Source: an uncultured Granulosicoccus sp. (GTDB lineage: Bacteria; Pseudomonadota; Gammaproteobacteria; Granulosicoccales; Granulosicoccaceae). Taken from it: 64,000 nt of DNA. Shown here one piece after another: positions 7,511-16,738 of this stretch. A program made the translations under genes and the position numbers. How positions within the stretch are numbered: the first letter of the stretch is position 1; each line of letters opens with the position of its first letter. The notes under the pieces were generated by a model. It saw only the letters and a program-made list of their open reading frames with translations, had not been told where the DNA came from and did no database searches. The stretch lies in assembly GCA_947492525.1 (NCBI GenBank), contig CANLNQ010000004.1, positions 124,001-188,000 of the forward strand, given 5' to 3'.

Positions 7511-8455
7511 TCACTGGCAAGCTGGCAGTGCGCACAGCATTTCATAGAGAAGGTTGGCAGCGATGAGCGCTGTATTGCCGCTCGGATCATAGGGGGGAGA
7601 GACCTCGACCAGGTCGGCACCTACCAGATTCAGACCGGCACACCCTCTGACAATCTCATAGGCCTGCCAGATCGTGAGGCCCCCGGGTTCGACAGTGCCG
7701 GTGCCGGGTGCGAAAGCGGGATCGAGGCTGTCGATATCGAAACTCAGGTAGACCGGTGCATCGCGGATTGTCTGTCTCACCTCCTGCATGAGAGGAGCCA
7801 GCGACTGATGCCAGCATTGTTCGGCCTGAACCACGGTCCATCCCTTGTTTCTTCCCCAGTCGAAATCATCCGGAGAGTAGCCCGTTGTGCGAAGGCCGAT
7901 CTGATAGACCCGGTCGTTCAGCAGGCAGCCGTCTTCCCAGGCGCGACGAAACGGGCAACCATGAGCCACGGTTTCACCGAACATTTCCTCGTTCGTGTCG
8001 GCATGTGCATCGACATGGATCAGGGCTACCGGGCCGTGTCTATCCTTGATGGCGCGAAGAATCGGCCAGGTCAGCGTGTGGTCCCCTCCCAGTGTCAGTG
8101 GGATGGTGCCGTGCGACAGTATTTCACGATAATGGGCATCGATGATGTCGACACTTTTCTTCAGGTCGAAGGTGTTGATGGGTACATCGCCGATATCGGC
8201 CACCTGCATCCGCTGGAACGGTGCGGCACCGGTAGCCATGTTGAAGGGTCGGATCATGCGACTCTCGTCTCTGATCTGGCGAGGTCCGAGCCGGGTACCG
8301 GGTCTGTTGGATGTCCCGATGTCCATCGGAATGCCAACGAAGCAGGCATCAAGGCCTGCTGCGGATAGAGCCGATGGCAGGCGCATCATGGTAGCCGGTC
8401 CGCCGAAGCGGGGCATGGTGTTGCCGCTCAGCGGCTGGTTGAATGAGTCAGTCAT
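7511..8455 (-). CDS. Ureohydrolase of the agmatinase/guanidinobutyrase group
   Basis: A 314-residue arginase-fold enzyme. The di-manganese ligands are visible: His126 in GGDHT, Asp149/His151/Asp153 in DAHAD, and Asp240/Asp242 in SFDIDSLDP. The family hydrolyses a guanidino group to urea and an amine. The start region (PLSGNTMPRFGGPATMMRLP) and C-terminus closely resemble Pseudomonas guanidinobutyrase (GbuA) as I remember it. The substrate may therefore be 4-guanidinobutyrate or a related guanidino acid rather than agmatine. It is the last gene of a tight minus-strand operon, starting 3 bp after the alpha/beta hydrolase stop. The radical SAM gene upstream suggests a specialised guanidino pathway, which is inference. 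Confidence 0.88.
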   Translation of the reverse strand: MTDSFNQPLSGNTMPRFGGPATMMRLPSALSAAGLDACFVGIPMDIGTSNRPGTRLGPRQIRDESRMIRPFNMATGAAPFQRMQVADIGDVPINTFDLKKSVDIIDAHYREILSHGTIPLTLGGDHTLTWPILRAIKDRHGPVALIHVDAHADTNEEMFGETVAHGCPFRRAWEDGCLLNDRVYQIGLRTTGYSPDDFDWGRNKGWTVVQAEQCWHQSLAPLMQEVRQTIRDAPVYLSFDIDSLDPAFAPGTGTVEPGGLTIWQAYEIVRGCAGLNLVGADLVEVSPPYDPSGNTALIAANLLYEMLCALPACQ

Positions 8456-8458
8456 GCA

Positions 8459-9367
8459 TCAATCGGGGATGGTGGCGCGCTTCGCTGTGTTATCGAGTAG
8501 CCAATCGGCAATACGTGGCCAGATTTCGCGCGCTGATGAACGCGAACTGACCAGTCTTGCATGGCTGTAGTTTTCACTATAACCGCCCTGAACACCACAT
8601 TCCAGCCATGTTTTCCTGTCGCTGGGCAACAAGGATTGCAGACTTCTGCACGCGCCTGTCGGTGCGATGAACCAGTCCCCGCTGCCAGCCAGAGTCAGGA
8701 TCGGAAGATGCTTCAGGTTGTGTAGTTGGCTCAAGGTCCTGCTGTAGTCGAGCCCGTCTGTGCCTGTCCATTGCCCGCTCAGATTCCAGCCATACCACTG
8801 CAGCATGACGGCAGCGTTCTCATTGTCCGGACCCAGCTTGAGTGCTCTGGCCGGCACATGACCGAGCAGGCGAGTCAGCGCGGAAAATCCTCTCAGTATC
8901 AGCCGATGCGATGGCAGTTCTCCGGCCTGGCAGGCCTGGCTGGCAAGCAGGGTCAGCGATTGAAGTTTGTCGAGCGTTTCCGGCTGCCTTGCCATGGTCA
9001 TCAGTGGGGCAAGGCCACCACCGCTGTGGCCTACCCAGTGCACCTTGCTACCGCTGGTGTCGTGCACGAACTGTAGCGCGGCACGTGTGCCGGACAGAAA
9101 CAGTGTTTCGAAATCGGCCGGGGGCTCTACCGAGTTGCTTTGTCCATGACCTTCAAAGTCTATCAGCCAGCAATCGAAACCACGACTGGCCAGATAGCGT
9201 GCCAGACCTCCACAGGTCCGATGGTTGGAGAAAGTGCCGTGGGCCAGCAGGACCGGGTCGCCCACGGCAGCCTTGCCGTCACCTGTTCGAAGGCCAATGC
9301 GATGAAGTGCAAGAGTGGATCCACGATCACTTGTGATCGTGAATCGACTTGTCACGTGGTCAGTCAA
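8459..9367 (-). CDS. Alpha/beta hydrolase
   Basis: A 302-residue alpha/beta-hydrolase fold protein. The oxyanion region is LAHGTFSNHR, the nucleophile elbow is GHSGG (Ser115), and the likely acid and base are Asp231 (GSGDWFIAP) and His269 (NYSHARLV). There is no clear signal peptide, so it is probably cytoplasmic. Its start overlaps the 3' end of the radical SAM gene by 8 bp, and the ureohydrolase begins 3 bp after its stop, so the three genes are almost certainly cotranscribed. It may cleave an ester, amide or lactone in the same pathway. The substrate cannot be told from sequence. Confidence 0.85.
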   Translation of the reverse strand: MTDHVTSRFTITSDRGSTLALHRIGLRTGDGKAAVGDPVLLAHGTFSNHRTCGGLARYLASRGFDCWLIDFEGHGQSNSVEPPADFETLFLSGTRAALQFVHDTSGSKVHWVGHSGGGLAPLMTMARQPETLDKLQSLTLLASQACQAGELPSHRLILRGFSALTRLLGHVPARALKLGPDNENAAVMLQWYGWNLSGQWTGTDGLDYSRTLSQLHNLKHLPILTLAGSGDWFIAPTGACRSLQSLLPSDRKTWLECGVQGGYSENYSHARLVSSRSSAREIWPRIADWLLDNTAKRATIPD

Positions 9368-10850
9368 TGGCGTTGATCGGGATGTTCTTCAACGATCTCA
9401 CGTCCTTGTTGCTGCTGCGTATCTCGGCCAATCGCTTGCTGGCTATCAGTGACTGGAACATCGGTATATAGTACTGCCCGGTGCCCGAGAAGTGTAGAAC
9501 CTCATCATCCTTGCGCAGCCAATGGCGAGCTTCCAGTGCCTCCCAGACGCTAGCGAAGCTCTCCAGAATATTCTCGCCGAATACCTGTTGATAGGCGGCA
9601 GTATCGATTTTCATGGTCTGCATGGACTGAAACAACCAGGCAAGCTTGACATCCTCATGCTGGTAGATGAAGCCTCGTTCTACCGGAAATTCTCCGCGAT
9701 CGAGTTTGGCGCAGTAGTCTTTCAGAGAGGTCTGGTTCATGTATATCCAGCTACGGCTGTCTGCGCTCAGGCTGTTGACATGGAAGTTGACCGCAGCAAA
9801 GCCGATGCCGCATACCTGTCTGATCTCGTTGACCTTGCCATCGTCCTGCTGCACGAACTCATGCATATTGTGTTCATAGTCGTATGAGCTGAGGCGTGCC
9901 GATTCTTCATCGGTGGGTCGTCTGCGCCAGTCGTAGACCGTGACCTGCTCGAATCCGGCGCCGCGGAGAAACTCGTTGGCTGCATGGTACATTTCGATAT
10001 TGTCGGTGATCTCCGGTAGCAGTTTGCGCTGCGCCGGCGCCGAGAAATTGCTGCGACCGGCAATATTGAGTTCGTAGTGGGTGATGTGATGAACGCCCGC
10101 ATCCACCGCTCTTTGCAGATCAGTGAGCATGTCCTGGAGAGTCTGTTCGGGCCAGCCGTAGATCAGGTCGACGCTATTGGCCAGATCGTACTTGTGGCAC
10201 AGTTCCAGCGACTGGTGCACCTGCTGCAGTTTCTGGTGTCGTCCGCTGTAACCGATCAGCTTGTCGTTGAATTGCTGAACACCGATGCTCACCCGGTTGA
10301 ATCCGGCTTCCTTCATGGCGCGTATCTTGGGTTCACTGAACAGCTGCGGGATTCCTTCAAGGGTGATCTCGATGTCGCGGGGAACGCCGCCGTACAGCTT
10401 GTCGACCATGTGCATCAGTTGAGGGTAGTGCTCGGGCCGATACAGATTGGGGGTGCCTCCACCGAAGTAGATGCTGGCGAGCTTGTCCTCGCCATAGTAG
10501 GGCTTGTAGAGTTCGAATTCCTTATCCAGATAACCCAGGTAGGCTTCCACACCACGGTTGCCTTCGTAGTCTTCGCTGGGGAACAGGCAGAATCCACAGC
10601 GAGCGGGTTTGGTCTTGATACAGAACGGCGTCCCGACGTACAGATTGACATCGAAAGAAGTGTCGCGTGAACAGGCAGCACGTTCCTCGAGCAACAGGCT
10701 CGGTGGAGATGAAAGTGGTTTCCAGTGCAGTGGGGAAGGGTGGCCGTGCAGAACCTTGTTGGATTGTCTTCTGAACTCCTCACGATCCAGGAATTCATCG
10801 ACTTCTGTCTTGCCAGGTGCGGGTACAGGCTTGTGAGTGCTGCTCATCAA
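9360..10850 (-). CDS. HemN/HemW-like radical SAM protein with CX7CX2C motif
   Basis: A 496-residue radical SAM protein of the coproporphyrinogen oxidase-like group. It has YVGTPFC at the position of YIHIPFC, the SAM-binding IYFGGGTPNLY, SIGVQQFND and VDLIYGWPEQTL, all typical of HemN/HemW. The cluster cysteines are Cys77, Cys85 and Cys88 (CX7CX2C) instead of the family's CX3CX2C. I checked this against the DNA and it is an in-frame insertion, not a frameshift. True heme synthesis is therefore doubtful. It is the first gene of an operon with a hydrolase and a guanidino ureohydrolase. An AT-rich leader upstream (about 10860-11020) probably holds the promoter. The reaction is unknown. Confidence 0.8.
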   Translation of the reverse strand: MMSSTHKPVPAPGKTEVDEFLDREEFRRQSNKVLHGHPSPLHWKPLSSPPSLLLEERAACSRDTSFDVNLYVGTPFCIKTKPARCGFCLFPSEDYEGNRGVEAYLGYLDKEFELYKPYYGEDKLASIYFGGGTPNLYRPEHYPQLMHMVDKLYGGVPRDIEITLEGIPQLFSEPKIRAMKEAGFNRVSIGVQQFNDKLIGYSGRHQKLQQVHQSLELCHKYDLANSVDLIYGWPEQTLQDMLTDLQRAVDAGVHHITHYELNIAGRSNFSAPAQRKLLPEITDNIEMYHAANEFLRGAGFEQVTVYDWRRRPTDEESARLSSYDYEHNMHEFVQQDDGKVNEIRQVCGIGFAAVNFHVNSLSADSRSWIYMNQTSLKDYCAKLDRGEFPVERGFIYQHEDVKLAWLFQSMQTMKIDTAAYQQVFGENILESFASVWEALEARHWLRKDDEVLHFSGTGQYYIPMFQSLIASKRLAEIRSSNKDVRSLKNIPINAID

Positions 10851-11060
10851 CTGTCTCTCGTATCGCAGGTCCAGCTGCTGGTGCGCAATTTTTTGCTTAT
10901 CCTTTTGTCTAGGATTACTATCGAGAGATAGATCGTCAAGACGACGATATGTTAATAACTGTTAAATACTTTAATAGCTTGCGTTTGATCAGCGAAATGT
11001 TGTAGAAAATATAGTAGGCGATTCGAGACGCTCATGCGGGTATCAATGCTGTATTGATGG

Positions 11061-11117
11061 GCTCGAGTGCTCGAGTGCTCGATGCTCGATGCTCGATGCT
11101 CGATGCTCGATGCTCGG
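11061..11117. repeat. Heptamer tandem repeat TGCTCGA
   Basis: The unit TGCTCGA is repeated head to tail at 11076-11082, 11083-11089, 11090-11096, 11097-11103 and 11104-11110, then as TGCTCGG at 11111-11117. Two slightly longer units (GCTCGAG, TGCTCGAG) precede it. About eight units in all, in the gap between two minus-strand genes. A 7-bp unit matches the unit size of other intergenic repeats in this window. Confidence 0.9.
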
Positions 11118-11198
11118 TATTCAGTTTTCGGTGACCGGTATCCAGTACTCGGGGACCTGTACTCGGTGTTCGCTGATCGTTATCTGCGCAGAACGCAG

Positions 11199-11219
11199 AA
11201 TGCCGAATGCCGAATGCCG
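11199..11219. repeat. Heptamer tandem repeat AATGCCG
   Basis: Three perfect copies of AATGCCG at 11199-11205, 11206-11212 and 11213-11219, followed by ATCG. They lie 80 bp from the TGCTCGA array in the same gap. Sequence between the two arrays shows decayed repeats (ending in TATTCAG, TATCCAG, TACTCGG), suggesting the gap grew by local duplication. Confidence 0.85.
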
Positions 11220-11269
11220 ATCGTTATTCTTCGATCGGCGCACGCTGACGATGTACGGATATGGCCCTC

Positions 11270-13558
11270 TCAGGCGGCACGGTTCAGTGACCAATCCATA
11301 CCGGTCAGCGCCGGGATCTGGTCCGCTGTAACCGGTCGGCTGAACAGATACCCTTGTACATAGGGGCAGCCGTTGTCACGCAGAAATTGCAGCTGCTGCG
11401 TCGTTTCCACGCCCTCGGCCACGAGCTCGTAGCCCAGGCCCAGAGAGAGCTCGATGATGCTTTTCACCATGAACTGCGCTGCAGGGTCTTCGGCGATGCC
11501 ATCGATGAACGATTTGTCGATCTTTAGTGTGTCGACTTCGAGTTTGCCCAGCACCGACAAGGAAGAATAGCCTGTACCAAAGTCATCGATGGCGACGCGT
11601 ACACCCTTGTGTCTCAGTCGACGACAGATTCGGGTATGCACCTCGGGGTCACGGCTGAGGCTTTCGGTGATCTCGATCTCGACATCCTGAAAATTCACGT
11701 GGTTCTCGGTGAGCGTTTCGAAAACGAAATCGCAGAAGCCCTCGGCTACCAGGTGGTCGCCGGATATGTTGACGGCCATGCCGAGATGAATATTCATGTC
11801 ATTCCAGCGGCTCATCTGTGCGCTGGCGTTCACGAGAACCCACTCACCGATTTCCTTGATCATGCCGACCCGCTCCGCAGTCGAGATGAACAGGTCTGGA
11901 GGAATCATTCCTCTCTCGGGGTGACGCCAGCGTATCAGGGCTTCCACCCCGGTCATGGTATTTTTCAGGATATCGAATTTGGGTTGATACCAGAGTTCGA
12001 ATTCCTGTCGTTGCAATGCCTGGCGAAGGTCTGCCTCAAGCCGAACCCGCTCGCGATTGTCGATCGCCATCCTTTCATCGTAGAAGGCGTAGTTGTGCTT
12101 GCCCGACTGCTTGATGGTATACATCGCCATGTCGGCGCACTTGACAAGGTCGTCGGCGTTTTGTGCATTGTCCGGAAAAAGCGCAACCCCGACACTCATG
12201 CGCGGGTGAATGCGATGGTTCCCCAGCTGTACGATCTGGTTGCAGTACTCGAGGCACTGCAGGGCGGTATTGGCCGCGTCCTGACGCTCGTTGATATTCC
12301 TCATCAGAAGGCAGAACTCATCACCACCAAGACGTGCCGCCATATCGCCGCGTTGTGCCAGAGAGCTCAGGTATGCGGAGAAATGAATCAGGTATTGATC
12401 ACCGCACTCATGGCCATAGGAGTCGTTGACACCCTTGAAGTCATCCAGGTCGACATAGATGATCGCGAATTGCTGATGGCGCAATCTGGCCAGAGCAAAT
12501 TCTGCGTCCAGATGCTCATGAAAATGCGCCCGATTGGCAAGGCCTGACAGCTCGTCGTAGTAGGCCATGCTGTAGATCTTCTGTTCAGCCGACTTGATGT
12601 CGGTCACGTCCTGTACTGTGCCCAGCAGAAAGGTCTTGTCATCGGAGTCGGCAAGCAGCTTGAGAACCTGTCGCATATGACGCCGGTCGCCGGTCATGTT
12701 GTCCGAGGTGCGAAATTCGACCTCGGCGTTGTTGCCCGTCTTGATCACCTGCGTGCAGGCATGCTGCATTTTCAGCAAGTCATCCGGATGAATCAATGAG
12801 AAGCAATCCTTGATTTCCACCGTTGTCTGCTGGAAGCCCAGCATCAATGTGAGATGGTTCGACAGATCCACGGTTCTGGAATTGAGATCCCACTGCCAGT
12901 AGCCAAGGCGCGCCATCTGTTCGGTGGTGCGGATCAGGGTCAGGTTCGTCTCTTGCGAGTCTTGGCGCAGCCTGAGCAAGTCCATGTAGTTCTTTCCCAC
13001 GCCTTTTCCGCAGGCAAGCAGAAAACCGAAGATGAAGGCGCTGAACAGGGAGAGCTCGATCGAAAAGCCGTCGCCCTCGAGCCATAGTCGGGTAATCACG
13101 GAGACAAACAGGCAACCCTGGAAGATATTGCTCAGTGTGCGATCGTAGGGCAGGGACGCCAGAGCACCGGCGGCCACGCCACCGAGCATCAGAACCAGCA
13201 ACACCTGATGGGCGTCATTGTTGACGGGAAACAGCATCCACATCGACAGTGCCCAGGCAACAGCCGAGGCAATGGCGCCTGTCCTGAACCGGATCGTCCA
13301 GTGCCTGACGTCTGCCTGTGCGGCGGCAGGGGCTCGAAGAAACAGGTGGCAGTCCGCAGCTCGGAGCAGATAGACGGCGGACAACAGGATGAACCATGTC
13401 CACACCGCTGCCTGTGACGCTGCCAGAGATCTGAAATAGAACATCGCCACGATGGCGGCCAGCAGAGAACCAACCACTGAAAATCGGGTGGCTTTGTACA
13501 ACAGTTCATTCTGCTTGTGTCTTATGGCCTCCCTTCTGGCCGCGGTCGTACTACCCAT
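11270..13558 (-). CDS. Membrane PAS-GGDEF-EAL cyclic-di-GMP protein
   Basis: A 762-residue protein. Residues 30 to about 190 hold several hydrophobic helices (sensor region). A PAS domain follows at about 205-320 (RLGYWQWDLNSRTVDLS), then a GGDEF domain with intact GGDEF at 411-415, then an EAL domain with EAL at 539-541 and the late motifs DDFGTGYSSL and EGVET. Both catalytic motifs are intact, so the protein could make and degrade cyclic-di-GMP, with one activity probably dominant. This second messenger controls the switch between surface attachment and motility. The gene stands alone, flanked by repeats and by a divergent GntR-type gene. The input signal is unknown. Confidence 0.92.
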   Translation of the reverse strand: MGSTTAARREAIRHKQNELLYKATRFSVVGSLLAAIVAMFYFRSLAASQAAVWTWFILLSAVYLLRAADCHLFLRAPAAAQADVRHWTIRFRTGAIASAVAWALSMWMLFPVNNDAHQVLLVLMLGGVAAGALASLPYDRTLSNIFQGCLFVSVITRLWLEGDGFSIELSLFSAFIFGFLLACGKGVGKNYMDLLRLRQDSQETNLTLIRTTEQMARLGYWQWDLNSRTVDLSNHLTLMLGFQQTTVEIKDCFSLIHPDDLLKMQHACTQVIKTGNNAEVEFRTSDNMTGDRRHMRQVLKLLADSDDKTFLLGTVQDVTDIKSAEQKIYSMAYYDELSGLANRAHFHEHLDAEFALARLRHQQFAIIYVDLDDFKGVNDSYGHECGDQYLIHFSAYLSSLAQRGDMAARLGGDEFCLLMRNINERQDAANTALQCLEYCNQIVQLGNHRIHPRMSVGVALFPDNAQNADDLVKCADMAMYTIKQSGKHNYAFYDERMAIDNRERVRLEADLRQALQRQEFELWYQPKFDILKNTMTGVEALIRWRHPERGMIPPDLFISTAERVGMIKEIGEWVLVNASAQMSRWNDMNIHLGMAVNISGDHLVAEGFCDFVFETLTENHVNFQDVEIEITESLSRDPEVHTRICRRLRHKGVRVAIDDFGTGYSSLSVLGKLEVDTLKIDKSFIDGIAEDPAAQFMVKSIIELSLGLGYELVAEGVETTQQLQFLRDNGCPYVQGYLFSRPVTADQIPALTGMDWSLNRAA

Positions 13559-13798
13559 GAAATCAGTGCTCGAAAAACCTACGCCTCAGCAGCCTCCATG
13601 GATTTTCCTGCCGAGCGCTTGTAGCTCGTTGAACGGCAGTGCGGGGCAAGACTTTAGTGCGATTGCCGATATTCGGCGACTGCCGGGGTATTGACAGCCG
13701 TCCACGGCCGGTCGTGCGCACCGAAGTACGCCGCCTGGGCTCAGCCTGGACTCGCGAATAAAATATCAACTGATGTGCACATTCGTCACCAATATCTG

Positions 13799-13823
13799 AT
13801 ATCTTAGATTGAACCTTAGATAT
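13799..13823. promoter_or_regulatory. Inverted repeat at the start of the GntR-type gene
   Basis: ATATCT (13799-13804) and AGATAT (13818-13823) form perfect 6-bp arms 13 bp apart, ending 2 bp before the GTG start of the regulator. Another ATATC copy lies just upstream (13792-13796). The position fits an autoregulatory operator for the FCD-type GntR protein. The remainder of the 267-bp gap (13559-13825) shows no gene. Confidence 0.4.
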
Positions 13824-13825
13824 AT

Positions 13826-14629
13826 GTGAGTCGAAAATACAAGGTGCCCGTCTCAAAAATCACAGATTTGCCGGTGCTCAGTCCGATCAGCAGCTTGCTG
13901 GAGGAAGTCGAGCTGGAGCAAGGGCAGGGACTGGTAACGCAGATTTACGACGTCCTCCTGCAATTGATCGTCTCGATCCGCCTGTTGCCAGGGCAGTTGA
14001 TCACGGAGAAGGAGATCGCCGAGGCACTCAATGCCAGCAAGACACCCGTGCGCGAAGCCTTGATCAGGCTGGAGGAAACCGGGCTGGTCAGCGTGGTTCC
14101 GAAGAGTGGCACCTACGTCGCCCCGATACGCATCAATACCTATATCGAAGCGTGCTTCATTCGTCTGCAGCTCGAGATCGGCGCGGTGCGTCGTGCGGCT
14201 GCCTTTCATACCAATATGCGGGCTCAGGAGCAGCTGGACGACATCATCGCGCAGCAATCCGAGGCTCTGGACAAGGAAGACTTTGCCGGCTTCTTTCTGC
14301 TGGATGATCGGCTGCATAGAGCCTTCTTCGAGATGGCGGGTGTCACGGGGGCGTGGTCTGTTGTCAAGCGTACGCAAAGCGAAATACACCGAATCCGGCA
14401 GCTGAAGCATCGCTTCAGGATCAACAGGCGATCGGGTGTTCTCAGTGATCACAAGGCGATCGTTGAAGCCATCCGCAGCGGCGATGAAGACGAAGCCCAG
14501 AATGCACTGGTTCGTCACATCGGCTCTCTGGAAGGTGAGCTTCAGGAGCTTTCGGCATTGCCCGAATTGCTGGCATTCATAGAAACGTCCGGTCTTGCCA
14601 GGCCGGGAAGTCGAACCACGAGAATGTAA
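13826..14629 (+). CDS. GntR-family regulator, FadR/FCD subgroup
   Basis: A 267-residue regulator. The N-terminal winged helix spans about residues 35-100 (LITEKEIAEALNASKTPVREALIRLEETGLVSVVP). A helical FCD ligand domain follows to about 245, with the metal-type residues Asp and His in DDRLHRAFFE. FCD regulators bind sugar acids, uronates or dicarboxylates. It lies 60 bp upstream of, and codirectional with, an alginate-type ABC importer, so an unsaturated uronate or a derivative such as KDG is a reasonable effector (inference). The start is uncertain: GTG at 13826 overlaps an ATG out of frame, and another GTG lies at 13844. Confidence 0.88.
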   Translation: MSRKYKVPVSKITDLPVLSPISSLLEEVELEQGQGLVTQIYDVLLQLIVSIRLLPGQLITEKEIAEALNASKTPVREALIRLEETGLVSVVPKSGTYVAPIRINTYIEACFIRLQLEIGAVRRAAAFHTNMRAQEQLDDIIAQQSEALDKEDFAGFFLLDDRLHRAFFEMAGVTGAWSVVKRTQSEIHRIRQLKHRFRINRRSGVLSDHKAIVEAIRSGDEDEAQNALVRHIGSLEGELQELSALPELLAFIETSGLARPGSRTTRM

Positions 14630-14689
14630 GAAAACCGGATTCGTGCGGTGCGCAGCACAACGTCAGCCGGATCACTCAGGAGGTGAATA

Positions 14690-15799
14690 GTGTCACAGGT
14701 AGTTCTGGAAAAGATCGTCAAGCGATACGCGGAGGTCGATGTCGTTCACGGCATTGATCTGACAGTGGACTCCAAGGAGTTCGTTGTGCTGGTGGGCCCG
14801 TCGGGCTGCGGAAAGTCGACGACGTTGCGCATGATAGCCGGCCTCGAGGAAATTTCGGACGGTACGCTGTCCATCGGAGATCGTGTGGTCAATGACGTCG
14901 CGCCAAAGGATCGCGATGTTGCCATGGTATTCCAGAACTATGCACTCTATCCCCATCTGAACGTGGCAGAGAACATCGCCTTCGGTTTGAGAATACGCAA
15001 GGTGGACAAGGCGGAAATCACGCGCTCTGTCAATGAAGTTGCCGAGATTCTGGGCTTGACAAACTACCTTGAGAGAAAACCTGCCGACCTGTCGGGCGGT
15101 CAGCGACAGCGGGTTGCGATGGGCCGGGCCATCGTACGTCATCCGGAAGTGTTTCTCTTCGATGAGCCCTTGTCGAATCTCGACGCCCAGCTCAGAACCC
15201 AGATGCGTGCCGAAATCAAGCGACTGCATTCGCGTCTGGGTGTCACCAGCATCTACGTCACGCACGATCAGGTAGAAGCGATGACGCTGGCCGATCGGAT
15301 CGTGGTGATGAGTGCCGGCCGTATCGAACAGATCGGTACGCCCATGGAACTGTTCATGAATCCGGTCAATCGCTTTGTTGCCGGCTTCATCGGTTCGCCG
15401 CCCATGAATCAGGTGAAGGCAACCATCGCCGATGGCGCAGACGGCTCTGTCGCCAGAATATCGGACACGGTCAGTATTCCCCTGTCGAGGGCAGAAGGGC
15501 TGGCGGCTGCGAACGGTCAATCCGTGATCGTCGGTATCCGGCCGGAAGATGTGCTGCTGGAAGCCTCGGGTGGCGAACCCTCGGTACCCCTGGATGTGAA
15601 TCTCATCGAACCACTGGGCTCGGAAGCACTGATTCACGCCAGTGTCGGTGGAGAACCCTTCGTCATCAAGACCCCGACACATGGCGACATCTCTCACCTC
15701 AATGACATCAAGCAGTTTCATGTGGATGTGAGTCGTGTGAAGATCTTCGACGAAAAAAGTGGCTCGGCGCTCTACCAAGCCGACAAGGCAGTGGGGTAG
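14690..15799 (+). CDS. algS: AlgS-like ABC importer ATP-binding protein
   Basis: A 369-residue ATPase of the MalK/UgpC type: Walker [10 protein letters not shown], signature [14 protein letters not shown], Walker [14 protein letters not shown], switch His in [10 protein letters not shown], then a C-terminal regulatory (TOBE-like) domain from about 240. It starts at GTG 14690 behind AGGAGG. It is followed 4 bp later by two permeases and then a binding protein of the AlgQ type, so it should power the alginate oligosaccharide importer. The symbol comes from that context, since the ATPase alone could not be told from other sugar ATPases. Confidence 0.85.
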   Translation: MSQVVLEKIVKRYAEVDVVHGIDLTVDSKEFVVLVGPSGCGKSTTLRMIAGLEEISDGTLSIGDRVVNDVAPKDRDVAMVFQNYALYPHLNVAENIAFGLRIRKVDKAEITRSVNEVAEILGLTNYLERKPADLSGGQRQRVAMGRAIVRHPEVFLFDEPLSNLDAQLRTQMRAEIKRLHSRLGVTSIYVTHDQVEAMTLADRIVVMSAGRIEQIGTPMELFMNPVNRFVAGFIGSPPMNQVKATIADGADGSVARISDTVSIPLSRAEGLAAANGQSVIVGIRPEDVLLEASGGEPSVPLDVNLIEPLGSEALIHASVGGEPFVIKTPTHGDISHLNDIKQFHVDVSRVKIFDEKSGSALYQADKAVG

Positions 15800-15803
15800 C
15801 GCG

Positions 15804-16727
15804 ATGAAGAATTCATCACGAACCAGCTCGCTGATACAGCATTTCAAGCGAGAGTGGCAGATCTACCTGTTGCTGGCACCGCTGGTCATCTGGTTTCTGC
15901 TGTTCCTGTACAAGCCGATGTACGGCTTGCAGATAGCGTTCAAGGATTTCAGCCTGTTCAAGGGAGTGGACGCCAGTCCCTGGGTGGGACTGGAACACTT
16001 CCGGACGCTGTTCGACAGCGACATGTTCATTCGCGCCATCAAGAACACGTTCATCATCAGTTTCCTGAATCTGCTGATCGGTTTTCCGACCCCGATCATC
16101 CTGGCTCTGATGTTCAATGAAATTGCACAGGGAAAGTTCAGAAAGAGCTTGCAGACCATCGTGTATCTACCGCACTTCATTTCGCTGGTCATCATCGCCG
16201 GTATCGTCATCAACATCTTCTCGCCGTCAACCGGTGTGGTCAATCTCCTGCTGCAGAAGCTTGGCTTCGAACCCATCTACTTTCTGACTCAACCCGAATG
16301 GTTCCGACCCATTTTCATCGGCTCAGGTATCTGGCAGGAAGCGGGTTTCCAGTCTATCGTCTACCTGGCAGCCATTGCCGGGGTCAGCCCGTCCTTGTAT
16401 GAAAGTGCGGTTGTCGATGGCGCCAGCCGCTGGCAGATGATGTGGAAGATCACACTGCCATGCATTCTGCCCACCATCATCATCATGCTGATCATTCGCA
16501 TCGGCAATCTGCTGGAAGTCGGTTTCGAGCTGATCATCCTGTTGTATCAACCCTCCACGTTCCAGACGGCAGATGTCATCAACACCTTCATCTATCGTCA
16601 GGGTCTGGTGGGTAATCAATACGATGTTGCCGCCGCAGCCGGTCTGTTCAACGCAGTCGTTGCCTTCGTTCTCGTCATGGCAGCGAACACGATCAGCCGT
16701 CGGCTGACGCGTACTTCACTCTGGTAG
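15804..16727 (+). CDS. algM1: AlgM1-like ABC importer permease
   Basis: A 307-residue inner-membrane permease with about six helices, starting MKNSSRTSSLIQHFKREW. The ATG at 15804 is preferred over an in-frame upstream ATG inside the ATPase gene. The LplB-type N-terminus (LLLAPLVIWFLLFLYKPMYGLQIAFKDF) and the coupling EAA loop (YESAVVDGASRWQMMWKITLP) are clear. It pairs with the next permease to form the channel of the AlgM1M2SS-type importer. In Sphingomonas A1 this complex takes up polymeric alginate from a periplasmic AlgQ protein. The assignment depends on the AlgQ and PL15 neighbours. Confidence 0.83.
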   Translation: MKNSSRTSSLIQHFKREWQIYLLLAPLVIWFLLFLYKPMYGLQIAFKDFSLFKGVDASPWVGLEHFRTLFDSDMFIRAIKNTFIISFLNLLIGFPTPIILALMFNEIAQGKFRKSLQTIVYLPHFISLVIIAGIVINIFSPSTGVVNLLLQKLGFEPIYFLTQPEWFRPIFIGSGIWQEAGFQSIVYLAAIAGVSPSLYESAVVDGASRWQMMWKITLPCILPTIIIMLIIRIGNLLEVGFELIILLYQPSTFQTADVINTFIYRQGLVGNQYDVAAAAGLFNAVVAFVLVMAANTISRRLTRTSLW

Positions 16728-16738
16728 GAGAGATAACA

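Larger units (their letters stand above)
10851..11269. other. 419-bp intergenic region, AT-rich then repetitive
   Basis: The left part (10860-11020) is clearly more AT-rich than the surroundings, with runs such as GTTAATAACTGTTAAATACTTTAATAGC. It is the likely promoter region for the minus-strand radical SAM operon. The right part holds short tandem repeats (separate entries) and leads into the 3' end of the GGDEF-EAL gene. No gene or structured RNA was recognised. Confidence 0.6.

Noticed and set aside
9360-10850. Oxygen-independent coproporphyrinogen oxidase hemN
   Set aside because: The cysteine spacing differs from HemN and the neighbours are unrelated to heme synthesis.
10996-11012. Ter-like sequence (ATGTTGTA) upstream of the radical SAM operon
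   Set aside because: It matches only the first part of the E. coli Ter core; the following bases are GAAA instead of ACTA. One partial match in an AT-rich stretch is not evidence.
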